Shown here in pieces: positions 26,819 to 37,176 of a DNA stretch of 64,000 nucleotides (position 1 is its first letter; each line of letters starts with the position of its first letter). The translations under genes were made by a program, and so were the position numbers. The notes under the pieces are model-generated. The model saw only the letters and a program-made list of their open reading frames with translations. It was not told where the DNA came from and ran no database searches. Source of the stretch: Ignavibacteriota bacterium (GTDB taxonomy: Bacteria > Bacteroidota > Ignavibacteria > UBA10030 > UBA6906). The DNA lies in assembly GCA_016707525.1 (NCBI GenBank), contig JADJHP010000017.1, positions 1 to 64,000 on the forward strand, given 5' to 3'.

Positions 26819-27364
26819 GTGGCCCTCTCTCCGTCCGCGAAGCACAGGCTGTTCGGGGCCATCCTCGTTCTGACGCCCGTGATCTTCCTCCTTCTCGCCG
26901 AAGGGGCGCTCAGGTTCTTTTCCGTGGGCGCGGATCTCCGCCTCGTGCAGAGAACCGTCGTGCGCGGACCGAATACTCTGCGATCGCCAAGGCGTTGCCC
27001 TATTCGTTCCAGCCTCTTGTCCGCCGCGCCGACGCCTTCGCGGCCGAAGGCAGGATCGCCGATGCCGTAACCGGGTATCGTCAGAGTATCCGGGTCGAGG
27101 AGAACCCGTACGCCTACATGAAGCTCGGCGTGATCCTGTTGCGGGGGGGCGCGCGCCGCTGCGGAACTCGAGCGTGGCTTCGCCGTTGATGCCTCCCTGG
27201 GCGGGGCACTGACGACAGGTGAAGCGGCATACGGCCGCTCACTGCTCGCCTATGCCTATGCCCGCAGCGGACGGTACCCGGAAGCAAAAGAGCAGGCCCG
27301 CAAGGCGCTTGCGCTGCAACCCGGACAACGTGAAGCCGCGGAGCTTCTCCGCCGGCTGCCCTAG
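26819..27364 (+). pseudogene. Remnant of a TPR/SGNH-type membrane protein lacking its middle
   Basis: Starts with GTG one base after tag. Residues 1-50 (an N-terminal TM helix, LLLAEGALRFFSVGADLRLVQ) match the start of the large Bacteroidota/Ignavibacteria proteins that carry an SGNH-hydrolase-like region followed by TPRs. Around 26961-26975 the frame jumps directly to TPR-like sequence (SAIAKALPYSFQPLVRRADA, DAVTGYRQSIRVEENPYAYM). A further shift at the seven-G run 27143-27149 leads to the final TPR (AAYGRSLLAYAYARSGRYPE to LLRRLP). The catalytic middle, several hundred codons in full-length relatives, is absent. It is either a genuine deletion or an assembly collapse. Confidence 0.6.
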
Positions 27365-27438
27365 CAGTGTCACTTTCGCACCATCACGAGGCGAACTCCC
27401 GCCGTTCCTGATCCATCACGCAACCCGGAGCATTCCCT

Positions 27439-29150
27439 ATGGCCGGCGTCCACCTTGCCGCGATCGACTACATCATCCTCGCCATCTATTTCCTGTTCGT
27501 CATCGGGATCGGATGGGTACTGAAGGCAGGCATCAGAACAAGCAGCGACTTCTTCCTGTCCGGAAAGTCGTTGCCCGCGTGGGTGACCGGCCTCGCGTTC
27601 CTCTCTGCCAACCTCGGTGCACAGGAGGTCATCGGCATGGGGGCGTCGGGTGCGAAATACGGACTGATGACCGCACACTTTTACTGGGAGCGATCCCCGC
27701 GATGGTGTTCGTCGGGATATGGATGATGCCCTTCTATTATAATGCCCGCGTCCGGTCCGTCCCCGAATACCTGAAACTCCGCTTCGACGAGAAGACACGC
27801 GGATTCAACGCCATCTCCTTCGCCCTTATGACGGTCTTTTCGTCGGGCATCTCCATGTATGCTCTCGCAAAACTCTTGGGGATCCTCCTCGGCTGGGATT
27901 TCAATCTCTCCATCCTCATCTCGGCGGCGATCGTCCTTGCCTACATCTTCATGGGCGGCCTGACATCCGCCATTTACAACGAGGTCCTCCAGTTCTTTCT
28001 GATCGTCGCCGGATTCGTGCCGCTTGTGTACCTCGGGCTCCGCGACGCTGGTGGCTGGAGCGGGGTACAGGCACGGCTCGCCGGGGTGGCAACGTCACAC
28101 GGGTTCCAGGCGGACGCATGGACGCGGACATGGGGTATCATGGGCTCGGCCGCTGAGAACCCCATGGGGGTGGAGTGGTTCGGCATGGGCTTCGGACTCG
28201 TTTTCGTCCTGGGGTTCGGCTACTGGTGCACCGACTTCCTCGTCGTACAGCGCGCCATGGCCGCCCGCTCGCTCACCGATGCCCGCCGCACGCCCTTGAT
28301 CGCTGCCATCCCCAAGATGATGTTCCCCTTGCTGGTGATCCTCCCGGGCATGATCGCGATCGCACTCACCCATCAGGCGGGTGTGTCGGGATTCGCACTC
28401 CCGGCAAAGGACGGCAGCTACGACTATGATCTGGCAGTGCCGATGATGCTGACGCACTACCTCCCGTCCGGCGTTCTCGGGCTCGGCCTGACCGCGCTCA
28501 TGGCTTCGTTCATGTCCGGCATGGCGGGAAACGTGACGGCGTTCAATACTGTCTGGACCTACGATATCTATCAGAGCTATATCAGTCCCGGACGCTCCGA
28601 CAAGCACTACCTCACGGTGGGGCATCTGGCCACGGTGTTCGGGACACTGTTCAGTGTCGCGGCGGCGTATGTCACCGCGCAGTTCAACAACATCATGGAT
28701 ATGCTGCAGCTCGTCTTCGCGTTCGTGAATGCCCCGCTCTTCGCCGTGTTCCTTCTCGGCATGTTCTGGCGAAGGGCAACGGGACATGGAGCATTTTACG
28801 GGCTCGTCCTGGGAACGGCCGCGGCGGCGATCCACCATGGACTCACCATTCCGGTTGGCGCGACGACGCCGATCAAGGGAGGATGGCTCGGGTCCATCCT
28901 TCACACATATCCAAGCGAGATGGCCCAGAACTTCTGGACCGCTATCGCGGCCTGGGGGGTCTGCTTCCTCATGACCATCCTGATCTCGTTCGGTACGCGG
29001 CGCGAGCGGACGGATGACGAATTGCGTGGACTCGTCTATGCGTTGACCCCGCACATGAAGGAAGAAGGCCTCCCGTGGTACAAGGAACCTTCAACCCTCG
29101 GGTGGGCTGTCCTCGCGGCCGGGATGGCGTGCTATCTGGTATTCTGGTAA
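27439..29150 (+). CDS. Sodium/solute symporter (SSS family), one frame break
   Basis: Inner-membrane Na+-coupled uptake protein of about 570 residues with 13-14 TM helices. Frame 1 starts MAGVHLAAIDYIILAIYFLF and holds the SSS segments DFFLSGKSLPAWVTGLAFLS and GAQEVIGMGASGAKYG. One G is missing near 27686-27688 (after TAHFYW); the next frame continues GAIPAMVFVGIWMMPFYYNA through YILAYIF-type helices, FGYWCTDFLVVQRAMAAR and ALMASFMSGMAGNVTAFNTV. Glucose/galactose and other sugar transporters of this family sit beside glycosidases, and the downstream GH2 and GH29 genes suggest sugar uptake. The break looks like a sequencing indel. Confidence 0.85.
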
Positions 29151-29168
29151 GAAAAAGGGAACACACAC

Positions 29169-29381
29169 ATGCGACTCGACATCCGGATCCCCATCGGCCT
29201 CCTCTTCAGCATCCTGGGGGGCATCCTGACCCTGTACGGAGCGTTCACAGACGACGCGCTGTATCAACGCTCCCTCGGGGTGAACATCAACTTCTGGTGG
29301 GGGCTCGCACTCCTGATCTTCGGCGGGTTCATGCTTGCCCTTGCCCGCCGTTCCGCACGTAACAGCACAAGGACCACGTGA
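29169..29381 (+). CDS. Small two-helix membrane protein
   Basis: A 70-residue protein with two hydrophobic helices (about residues 8-24, IGLLFSILGGILTLYGA, and 43-60, WWGLALLIFGGFMLALA) and a basic C-terminus. A purine-rich AAAAAGGGA lies upstream of the ATG. It is placed between the SSS symporter and the GH2 gene, and its stop overlaps the GH2 start (TGATG). Similar tiny proteins often accompany SSS transporters, so an accessory role in transport is plausible but unproven. Confidence 0.7.
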   Translation: MRLDIRIPIGLLFSILGGILTLYGAFTDDALYQRSLGVNINFWWGLALLIFGGFMLALARRSARNSTRTT

Positions 29382-32307
29382 TGACACGCCCGATACTTCT
29401 TCTTCTCACCCTGGTTGCTCTCGGCACGACCATCCTGCATGCATCGGACCCCACACCCGCGCGTCCCGTTCCCGGATCGGTCCAGGGCGTCACCCGGTGC
29501 CGCGTCTCTCTCAACGGCACGTGGGAGTTCTCCCTTGCGCCGCCCGACTCCTTCTGGTCGGCCCCTCCCGGGACGGCGGACTGGTCACCGATCCACGTTC
29601 CCGGCGAGTGCCAGATGCAGGGATTCATGATCGAGCATGACCGCGAATACGCGTACCGCAGGGTCATCGAGATACCCCAGGACTTCACCGGCAAGAGTAT
29701 TGCGGTGCGGTTCAACGGCGTGTATAGCTACGCCCGAGTCTGGGTGAACGGATCGCATGTCCGCAGTCACCACGGCGGCTTCACGACATGGGAATGCGAC
29801 ATTACACCGTTCGTTACCCCGGGCCGGCGGGCCACGCTGGTGGTCGGCGTCACCGATAGAGCGGATGAGATCTCCTATGCGAGCGGCTACGCACATCATC
29901 CCATCGGTGGTATCCTGCGGAGCGTTGAACTCCTTGCCCGGCCGGCAGTGCACATCTCCCTGCTGAACGTCCGGACGAGCTTCACCGCCAACAGGAAGGA
30001 CGCCGTCCTCGAGATCGTCTCGGCGATCTCCGCGCCGGAGCGTGCGCTTCTCGAGTTCATGCTGGTCGCCCCCGACGGCAAACGCGTTGCGCTTCCCCGG
30101 TCGGCAACCACGTTCACGGCACCGCGCACGACCGGCGTGTACACCTCCATTGTGCGAAACCCTGTTCCATGGGACGCCGAGCATCCCGATCTTTACACGC
30201 TCGAAGCACGCCTGCGTGTGAACGGCAGCGTGGAGCAGACCATCCGGCGCCGTATCGGATTCCGGGAGGTTGTGACCGCGGGAAGAGAGTTGCTGGTGAA
30301 TGGCAAACCCGTGAAACTCCGCGGGGCGTGCCGGCACGACATCCACCCGACACTGGGCCGGAGCACGACACCAGAACAGGACCTGCAGGACGTCCTCCTC
30401 GCAAAAGAAGCGAACTTCAACTTCATCCGGACATCCCACTATCCTCCGTCAACCGAATTCCTCGAATACTGCGATGAGTACGGGATCTACGTCGAGGATG
30501 AGTCGGCCGTGTGCTTTGTGAGCACACACCGGACCGGCCCGTACCAGGCACAAGGAGGGTCGCAGAACGATCCGGCATTCACGGACCGATACATCGGCCA
30601 ACTGACGGAAATGGTGGGGCGCGACCGGAACCATCCTTCCGTCATCCTGTGGTCGCTGGGGAATGAGAGCACCTACGGCTCGAATTTCCAGAGATCGTTC
30701 GATACCGTCAGGACGCTGGATCCTTCGCGGCCGATCATCTTCAGCTATGCCCATACCGCTCCGGACAGCGTCTACTGCTACGATCTTCTCAGCAGCCACT
30801 ATCCCTCGTGGGACCGGTGTCTGCATCCTTCCAAAACGGACAGCACCACGAAGCTCCCTGTGGTCGGCGATGAATGGATGCACGTCCCATGTTATTGCGT
30901 GCAGGATCTTCGCGACGATCCGGGCATCCATGATGCGTGGGGCGAGAGCATGAAACGCGCCTGGGAGAACAATGTCACCTCGCCGTTCAGCATCGGTGGC
31001 GCCATCTGGGGAATGATCGATGAGATCTTCCCCCTCCCCGATACGACCGTCGGCTATGGCCCCTGGGGTATCGTGGATATCTGGAGGAGGAAGAAGCCGG
31101 AGTTCTGGCACACGCGCAAAGCCTACTCGCCCATCTGCGTCAGCATGCCTGCAGCCACCGCCGTCATGCCGGGCCAGGATCTTGTGCTGCCTGTGCAGAA
31201 CCGCTTCGACCACACAGACCTGCGTGAGATCACGATCACCTGTGAAAGCAGCAGGAAGACCATCACGATCCCATCGCCATCGGTCGCACCCCATGGCAGC
31301 GGACGCTTCACCATCCCCGGATCGATGACCCTGCACCTCCCGGCAACACTGATATTCACCGACCGCAGCGGCCGGGTGATCGACGAAGAAGTGATCCACC
31401 CGCACACGGCCCCGTCGGTGATCAGTGAGCGGGGGGAGGTCCTGAACGTGGACAGCACGGGTGCGGCACTTACGGTCCACGGATCAGGGTTCGCTGTCGC
31501 TTTCGACCGTGGCACGGGACTGATCCTCTCCGCCCGCTGCAACGGAGAGAAGATCATCGATGCGGGGCCGTTCATCCGCGTGATCAAGCGTGGCCCGCCG
31601 CTGAACTGGGACGTGGATACGACCTACGACATCGGGGGCGGGGTGTGGCGCACGGACGCGGTCACGGTATCCGTTTCACCTCATCGTGTCGTCGTGAAGT
31701 CGAGCGGGCGGACGGACAGCCTTTCCGCGCGCCGCGAGATCACCGTGACGTCGGCAGGAGCGATCATCACCTCCTATGAATTACTGGACCCCCCGGCGCA
31801 ATGCCAGGAGGCAGGCGTGCAATTCCTTCTCAGCCCCTCCCTGGACCGGCTGCAATGGGACCGCAATGCACTCTGGTCATCCTATCCGGCCGGCCACATC
31901 GGACGCCCTCACGGGGGAGGCGATGAAGCTGGTCCGTCATGCGGAAAGCGAGACCCCGCACCGGGATCCGGCACGGCCGTGGGAGATGGATACCCGGGAC
32001 CATTACCTCTTCCCATCGCGGCGCGGCATGCAGGCTTCCGGGCTGCCCGTTCCGCACGATTTCCGCTCGCGGAAGAGAGAATGTCATTCGCTATGCTCTG
32101 GTGAACGGAACTTCCGCCAACGGCGTTGAAGTGGTATCGGATGGCACGGTTGCAGCGAGGGCTTCGGTGCGTCCGGACGGCCGGCTGGATCTTCTCATCG
32201 ATAACGAGTGGACATATCTCAATATGAACTGGGGAAATTACGAGCGTCCTGCACCATTGACCCGACCGTACCGGAATACCATCACCGTGCGGCTCTTCAG
32301 CCGATGA
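29381..32307 (+). CDS. GH2 family beta-glycosidase (beta-galactosidase-like), two frame breaks
   Basis: An exported enzyme of about 975 residues (signal peptide ending near LHAS). GH2 order is clear: sugar-binding jelly roll (SLNGTWEFSLAP, VRFNGVYSYARVWVNG), immunoglobulin-like domain, then the TIM barrel with the acid/base Glu429 in LWSLGNES and the nucleophile Glu498 in VVGDEWM. The C-terminal beta domain is broken twice: one extra C near 31906-31908 and one extra base near 32071-32081. Frames rejoin through TGEAMKLVRHAES and ENVIRYALVNGTS to the end. beta-Galactosidase is the usual activity; beta-glucuronidase or mannosidase is possible. Start overlaps the preceding gene by one base. Confidence 0.85.
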
Positions 32308-32351
32308 CCACCAACCAGGGATCCACGCACCTTGAAAGAACCGGAGTCTCT

Positions 32352-33797
32352 ATGAAACGACAGGCAGTGCTTCTCTTCTCGTTCATCCTCATCACCGCCG
32401 CGATCCTGCGGGCGCAGGACCGTTCGCCGTACGTGCCGGAGACCGACCCGCTTGTCGTCAAAAAGCTTGCCGCATGGCAGGGGCTGAAATTCGGATTGAT
32501 GATGACATGGGGGCCCTACAGCCAGTGGGGCGTCGTGGAGTCCTGGTCGATCTGCGCCGAGGACGAACCCTGGTGCCAGCGCAACGCGCCGGACTATGTT
32601 CGGTACAAACAGGACTACGAAGGATTGAAGAAGACCTTCAACCCCGTGCAGTTCGATCCCGCGAAGTGGGCGCGCGCCGCAAAGGACGCCGGCATCCGGT
32701 ACGTCGTAGGCATGGCGAAGCACCACGACGGCTTCTGTATGTTCGACACGCGGACCACGGACTACCGCATCACCGATCCCGGAACGCCGTTCTCTTCACA
32801 CCCGAAGGCGAACATCCTCAAGGAGATCCTCACTGCCTTCCGTGCGGAAGGGCTATGGGCCGGCATCTATTTCTCAAAACCCGACTGGCATTCAGAGAAC
32901 TACTGGTGGCCGTATTTCCCGACGCCCGACCGGAACGTGAACTATGACATCAAAAAGTATCCGGACCGGTGGAAGAGATTCGTGGGCTTCACCCACACAC
33001 AGATCGAGGAACTCATGACCGGCTACGGGCCGGTCGACATCCTGTGGCTCGACGGTGGGTGGGTCCAGCCCATGACGCGTGAGGAGGTCCTCCACTACAT
33101 CACGGCACCCGACTACAAGTTCAGCCATATTCAGAGTCAGGACATCTACATGCCGGAACTCGCACGCATGGCGCGCGGGCATCAGCCGGGGCTCATCGTC
33201 GTGGACCGCGCGGTCCATGGGAAGTACCAGAACTATCTGACGCCGGAGAACGTCGTGCCGGATACACTGCTCCCCTATCCCTGGGAATCCTGCATCACCG
33301 CAACGACGAGCTGGTCGTACACGTCCAAGGATCAGTACAAGTCAGGCCGTGAACTGATCCATATGCTGGTGGACATCGTCGCGAAAGGCGGAAACCTGCT
33401 GCTGAACATCGGCCCCGGGCCTGATGGCACATGGCACCAGGAGGCATACGACCGTCTGGCGGAGATCGGTGCATGGATGAAGGTCAACAGCAGCGCGATC
33501 TACGAAACACACCCGATCGCTCCGTATCGTGAAGGGGCCGTGCGGCTGACGCAGGGCAAGGATGGCGCGGTGTATGCGGTCACGCTGGCAGGAAAGGGAG
33601 AGACCATGCCGCCGGAAACGGTCCGCTTGAGTTCACTCCGTCCGGCCGCAGGGGCCAGGGTGAGCCTGCTCGGGTCCACGGCGACGCTCGCGTGGAAGAA
33701 CACCGGGAAGGGGTGCGAGATAACGATCCCGGCCTCCGTGCGGGCGAAGGCGCCGTGCAAGGAAGCCTGGGTCGTCAGGATCTCACAGGTGCAGTGA
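32352..33797 (+). CDS. GH29 alpha-L-fucosidase
   Basis: A 481-residue exported enzyme (signal peptide to about residue 21). GH29 landmarks are FGLMMTWGPYSQWG, GIRYVVGMAKHHDGFCMFD and ILWLDGGW, where Asp234 is the expected nucleophile. GGNLLLNIGPGPDGTW closes the barrel. A short beta-sandwich follows. The family removes alpha-L-fucose from glycans with retention. GGAG precedes the ATG. It follows GH2 in the same direction by 44 bases and converges with a second GH29 gene across a strong terminator, so fucosylated galactosides are a plausible substrate for the cluster. Confidence 0.92.
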   Translation: MKRQAVLLFSFILITAAILRAQDRSPYVPETDPLVVKKLAAWQGLKFGLMMTWGPYSQWGVVESWSICAEDEPWCQRNAPDYVRYKQDYEGLKKTFNPVQFDPAKWARAAKDAGIRYVVGMAKHHDGFCMFDTRTTDYRITDPGTPFSSHPKANILKEILTAFRAEGLWAGIYFSKPDWHSENYWWPYFPTPDRNVNYDIKKYPDRWKRFVGFTHTQIEELMTGYGPVDILWLDGGWVQPMTREEVLHYITAPDYKFSHIQSQDIYMPELARMARGHQPGLIVVDRAVHGKYQNYLTPENVVPDTLLPYPWESCITATTSWSYTSKDQYKSGRELIHMLVDIVAKGGNLLLNIGPGPDGTWHQEAYDRLAEIGAWMKVNSSAIYETHPIAPYREGAVRLTQGKDGAVYAVTLAGKGETMPPETVRLSSLRPAAGARVSLLGSTATLAWKNTGKGCEITIPASVRAKAPCKEAWVVRISQVQ

Positions 33798-33808
33798 ATA
33801 TAGATCAA

Positions 33809-33847
33809 CGCCCCCGGGAAGCGGCAGGTATCCGCTTCCCGGGGGCG
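33809..33847. terminator. Strong bidirectional terminator hairpin
   Basis: A perfect 16-bp inverted repeat (33809-33824 with 33832-33847) around a 7-base loop, between two convergent GH29 genes. Confidence 0.85.
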
Positions 33848-33870
33848 TGTTCATGTATCCTCGCGTACTC

Positions 33871-35703
33871 CTACCTTGCGATGATCTCGTCCACGAACAG
33901 CCAGGCCTTGCCGCCGGCACCTTTGTGTCCCGGGGGACAGACAGCAACGTTCGCCGCTCGCACTTTCAGGAACCGCGCCCCGGTGGGAGCGAACGACACG
34001 GTGAGGTCCTTCGTCATGACGCGGGGATCATCCGTTGGCTCCCCGGTCGTCTGCAACCCCGCCGGAAGGTAGTCGGTCCCATTCATCGATACCATCACTT
34101 CCACCGAACGGGGGAGGAATATCCACGAACCCTGCGCCTGTAAACACCCGACGGTAACGCTGGAGATCTTCCGTTCCTTCCCCAGATCGAGAATGGCCTC
34201 GCAATCGCTTTCTTCGAATCCCATCCACTCTGTGTCGTTCATCTCCACGGTGCCACGCATACCGTCGGTCAGCGCCTGTGCCCCGTGTCCGGGGTACTTC
34301 GTTGACGCCGCTTCCTTCAACGTCACCTTTTCCACCTGCAGCGTCCCAAAGGTATTCTCTGGCACCTCCAACAGGGGCATCCCTGAAGCCGGGCCATCCA
34401 GGTCGAATGCGATCACGGCATCATCGGGGTCAAGGCCTTGCGCGGGGAGAGGGATGGCAAGGCGTCCTTCTGTGGAACGAGAGGTCAGCGGTGCGCCGCC
34501 GAGCACCGACACCTTCGTGACCGTGCGGCCGGGGAACACCGGCAGAAAGAGAGTATCCTTCGGGGCGGTGAGCAGGTGCACAAAGACGCGATTCCCTTTG
34601 TTCGTGGACGCGATCCAGGTGCCAGGCTTGATCGGGCCACCCTTCGTCCCGTAGATGCTCTCACCGTATCTCTTCAGCCAGGTGCCCATCCCCTTCAGCC
34701 GGTCGATCTGGCGCTGTTCGATGCGGCCGTCGGGCATCGGACTGATGTTCAGGAGCAGATTGCCACCACCTCCGGCGGTTCTGGCGAGAGTATGGAGACA
34801 CTCTTTCAGCGACTTGATCCTGTCGTTGGGCTTCCAGGACCACTGCGTACCGATCGTGATGCAGGATTCCCAGGGGTGGTCATTGTCGAACGACCCGACC
34901 TCCTGCTCCGGTGTGCCGAAATCGCCCGCGTAGATGTTCGAAGCGCTCATCCCCTTCGCCCCTGAACCGTGTCCTTTGTCCACTCTATTATTGATAAGGA
35001 GACCGTCCTTCAATTTCCGTGCGTACGCATACAGCTCCATACCGTCCTGATGGGTCCAGGGATCCTCCCATTGGCCGTCGAACCACAGCATCTCGGTGCC
35101 GTACTTCGTGATGAGTTCCGTGACCTGGTTGCGGAGATACGCGCGGTACCGGTTCATATCTGCAGAGGCGATCGGTTTCGGATCGCCGCCATAGGCAACG
35201 GGGTAATCCGGATGGTGCCAGTCGAGGATGGAATGGTACGTACAAAACATCACTCCCTGCTTTCGAGAGGCATCGGCGAGTTCGGCCACCACATCCCGAC
35301 GGAAGGGTGTGGACATGATGTCGTAGGTCGTGTATTTCGAGTCCCACAGACAGAAGCCGTCGTGGTGTTTGCTCGTGATGACCAGGTACTTCATGCCCGC
35401 CGCTTTCGCGAGTCCGGCCCACTCCTGCGCATTGAAGAGGACGGGATTGAACTCCTTGTAGAGGCCATCGTAATCCTCGATCCTGACCTGCGGACCGCGC
35501 GACCATCCGATCTCGGCACCGCGCAGGGTGATCGGCCCCCAGTGGATGAACATCCCGAAGCGCATCTCCTGCCACCGTTTCAGCGACGCGGCATTGGTTG
35601 TAAGATCGGGGTGGGCCTCACCGCCACCATTCTGTTGGGCGGACAGGAAGGGACCGCACGTTGCGAGCATGATAACGAGAACGGCGGTTCTGAGGATCGA
35701 CAT
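33871..35703 (-). CDS. GH29 alpha-L-fucosidase with C-terminal F5/8C-type carbohydrate-binding domain
   Basis: A 610-residue exported enzyme (signal peptide to about residue 22). Catalytic blocks are RFGMFIHWGPITLRGAE, YLVITSKHHDGFCLWDS and MLWFDGQW with nucleophile Asp209. GGGNLLLNISPMPDG ends the barrel. Residues ~460-610 form a discoidin-like (CBM32/F5-8C) module: GAQALTDGMRG, ISSVTVGCLQAQGSWIFLPR and ARFLKVRAANV. The two GH29 proteins of this locus differ clearly in sequence and domain make-up, so they probably act on different linkages. A well-formed promoter lies upstream at 35761-35789. Confidence 0.92.
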   Translation of the reverse strand: MSILRTAVLVIMLATCGPFLSAQQNGGGEAHPDLTTNAASLKRWQEMRFGMFIHWGPITLRGAEIGWSRGPQVRIEDYDGLYKEFNPVLFNAQEWAGLAKAAGMKYLVITSKHHDGFCLWDSKYTTYDIMSTPFRRDVVAELADASRKQGVMFCTYHSILDWHHPDYPVAYGGDPKPIASADMNRYRAYLRNQVTELITKYGTEMLWFDGQWEDPWTHQDGMELYAYARKLKDGLLINNRVDKGHGSGAKGMSASNIYAGDFGTPEQEVGSFDNDHPWESCITIGTQWSWKPNDRIKSLKECLHTLARTAGGGGNLLLNISPMPDGRIEQRQIDRLKGMGTWLKRYGESIYGTKGGPIKPGTWIASTNKGNRVFVHLLTAPKDTLFLPVFPGRTVTKVSVLGGAPLTSRSTEGRLAIPLPAQGLDPDDAVIAFDLDGPASGMPLLEVPENTFGTLQVEKVTLKEAASTKYPGHGAQALTDGMRGTVEMNDTEWMGFEESDCEAILDLGKERKISSVTVGCLQAQGSWIFLPRSVEVMVSMNGTDYLPAGLQTTGEPTDDPRVMTKDLTVSFAPTGARFLKVRAANVAVCPPGHKGAGGKAWLFVDEIIAR

Positions 35704-35760
35704 GCGTTACCTCTTCGGGATACGTTCGTGGAAAGACTGCGTACGGTGAATGTTCACTTC

Positions 35761-35789
35761 AATCTAGTGCCGCGGCCCTGCAATGTCAA
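35761..35789 (-). promoter_or_regulatory. Sigma70-like promoter of the GH29-CBM gene
   Basis: On the minus strand TTGACA (35784-35789) and TAGATT (35761-35766) are separated by exactly 17 bp. Transcription would start near 35754, about 50 bases before the ATG. The rest of the gap (35704-36059) shows no gene. Confidence 0.6.
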
Positions 35790-36059
35790 CGGTGATTTGC
35801 CTTCAGTGCATGGATGGCAGGCGTTCAGGATCCCTGGGCCACAAACCCCTCCTCTGGAGTGGTTTGGTCAATCCTTCCATTACCGATCGGGGGCACGGGA
35901 GTAACACAAGTTGGCATCTCCGGACGGGAGATCTGACATCGATCGGCGTCCTGACGATGATGTCGCAAATGCACTGACTCTAGCAGGGCGTGGTAGAATA
36001 TTCGGGTGAGCATCCCAAGGGGGGAGACGATGAAGCAGGAGGTTTCCGGGCGGACCCGA

Positions 36060-36995
36060 TCATGGCCTGCCACAGTGCAGCTCGAGCCGCCCCCGCGCAT
36101 CGGCTACGCCAAGCAGTGCACTCCGCCGCCACGCAGTACATGCCGCACCACGACGGCCGAGCTCCAACCGGCAGTCACCGAGCATGAACCACGCTTCCCC
36201 ATCCGTGCTGTCGGCGGCGACGAGGGTTTCCAGGACCGAGACGGTCTCGTTCAGCCGCCCGGCGGCACGGAACGACAGAGCCTTATTATAGAGCAACCAC
36301 AAACACGTGTCGCATGCACTCGATGCATCGTCATAGTCCTTCACCGCCTCTTCATACTTGCCCAGAGCGTGGAAAAGGTTGCCACGCTCCGTCAGCGACT
36401 GTACATCCGCCGCGTCGCATTGCAATGCAAGCGTAAGGTCGATGTATGCCTCTACATGCCTGCCCGATAACCTCCAGAGTATCCCCCTCTCGCATCGGGC
36501 CCTCACATCACAGGGGTCGCGCTCGAGGAGCCCGGTCAACTCCTCCAACTGCAGCACTGCAAGCGCGTTGATCCAGGTCCGGCGGAACGGACGTTCATAG
36601 GTCCATGTCCCCTCTTCCCGCCGGGCATGCTCGATCTGCATCTCCCTGACCCTGAATCGCATCCATCGGGCATCACGGTCGTCGTCGTATCGCGTGATCG
36701 TACTATCCAGATCGTTCATTGCACCCGCGAGATCCTGACGGGCCGTCCGTGCAAGCGCACGGTTATACCATCCGTCAGGATCCCGGGGTTCATGCGCAAG
36801 GTAGATGGTGAAGAGGCTCTCCGCGCGCATGAACGCTCCCTGCCGGTACGAGTCTTCTGCCCGGGCAAAGAGCATTTGATCCGCCGTCCTGCATCCGGAG
36901 ATGAGGATCGATGCAGACACGACCGAGAGGATCACTGCCCCTCTGCGCGCAGAGCGCGCTACCCGTACGGCCTTGATTCCCCATTCCCGGATCAT
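36060..36995 (-). CDS. TPR-repeat lipoprotein
   Basis: A 311-residue protein with a long basic N-region, hydrophobic segment and lipobox LISGC, so envelope-anchored. From about residue 40 to the end it is built of TPR-like helical pairs, for example YRQGAFMRAESLFTIYLAHE, GWYNRALARTARQDLAGAMN, GNLFHALGKYEEAVKDYDDA and EAWFMLGDCRLELGRRGAAC. TPRs mediate protein-protein contacts; the partner is unknown. I chose the ATG at 36995; an in-frame TTG at 37022 is less likely. It lies alone between the fucosidase and the propeller protein. Confidence 0.75.
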   Translation of the reverse strand: MIREWGIKAVRVARSARRGAVILSVVSASILISGCRTADQMLFARAEDSYRQGAFMRAESLFTIYLAHEPRDPDGWYNRALARTARQDLAGAMNDLDSTITRYDDDRDARWMRFRVREMQIEHARREEGTWTYERPFRRTWINALAVLQLEELTGLLERDPCDVRARCERGILWRLSGRHVEAYIDLTLALQCDAADVQSLTERGNLFHALGKYEEAVKDYDDASSACDTCLWLLYNKALSFRAAGRLNETVSVLETLVAADSTDGEAWFMLGDCRLELGRRGAACTAWRRSALLGVADARGRLELHCGRP

Positions 36996-37176
36996 CTGTC
37001 CATCAAAGTGAGTGCATCTCAAAACTACGATTCCTGCTCACAATCCACAACTCTCTGAGCAGCGCATGCGCACTATGCGCCAGATGATCCCATATACCAT
37101 CCTTGAAACGGAGATATCGCTCATCCACGCTCTTGTGACCACCCCCGGACACGCGCAGGTGGAGAATCCTCTCACC

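Noticed and set aside
35895..35915. Single TAACA box in the gap upstream of the fucosidase
   Set aside because: No second box at 11 bp and no -10-like element at the fixed distance.
36006..36470. Plus-strand frame with a good-looking GGGGGAG before an ATG at 36030
   Set aside because: It runs antisense through the TPR lipoprotein gene, and its sequence is Pro/Arg/Thr shadow composition; the purine-rich site is probably chance.
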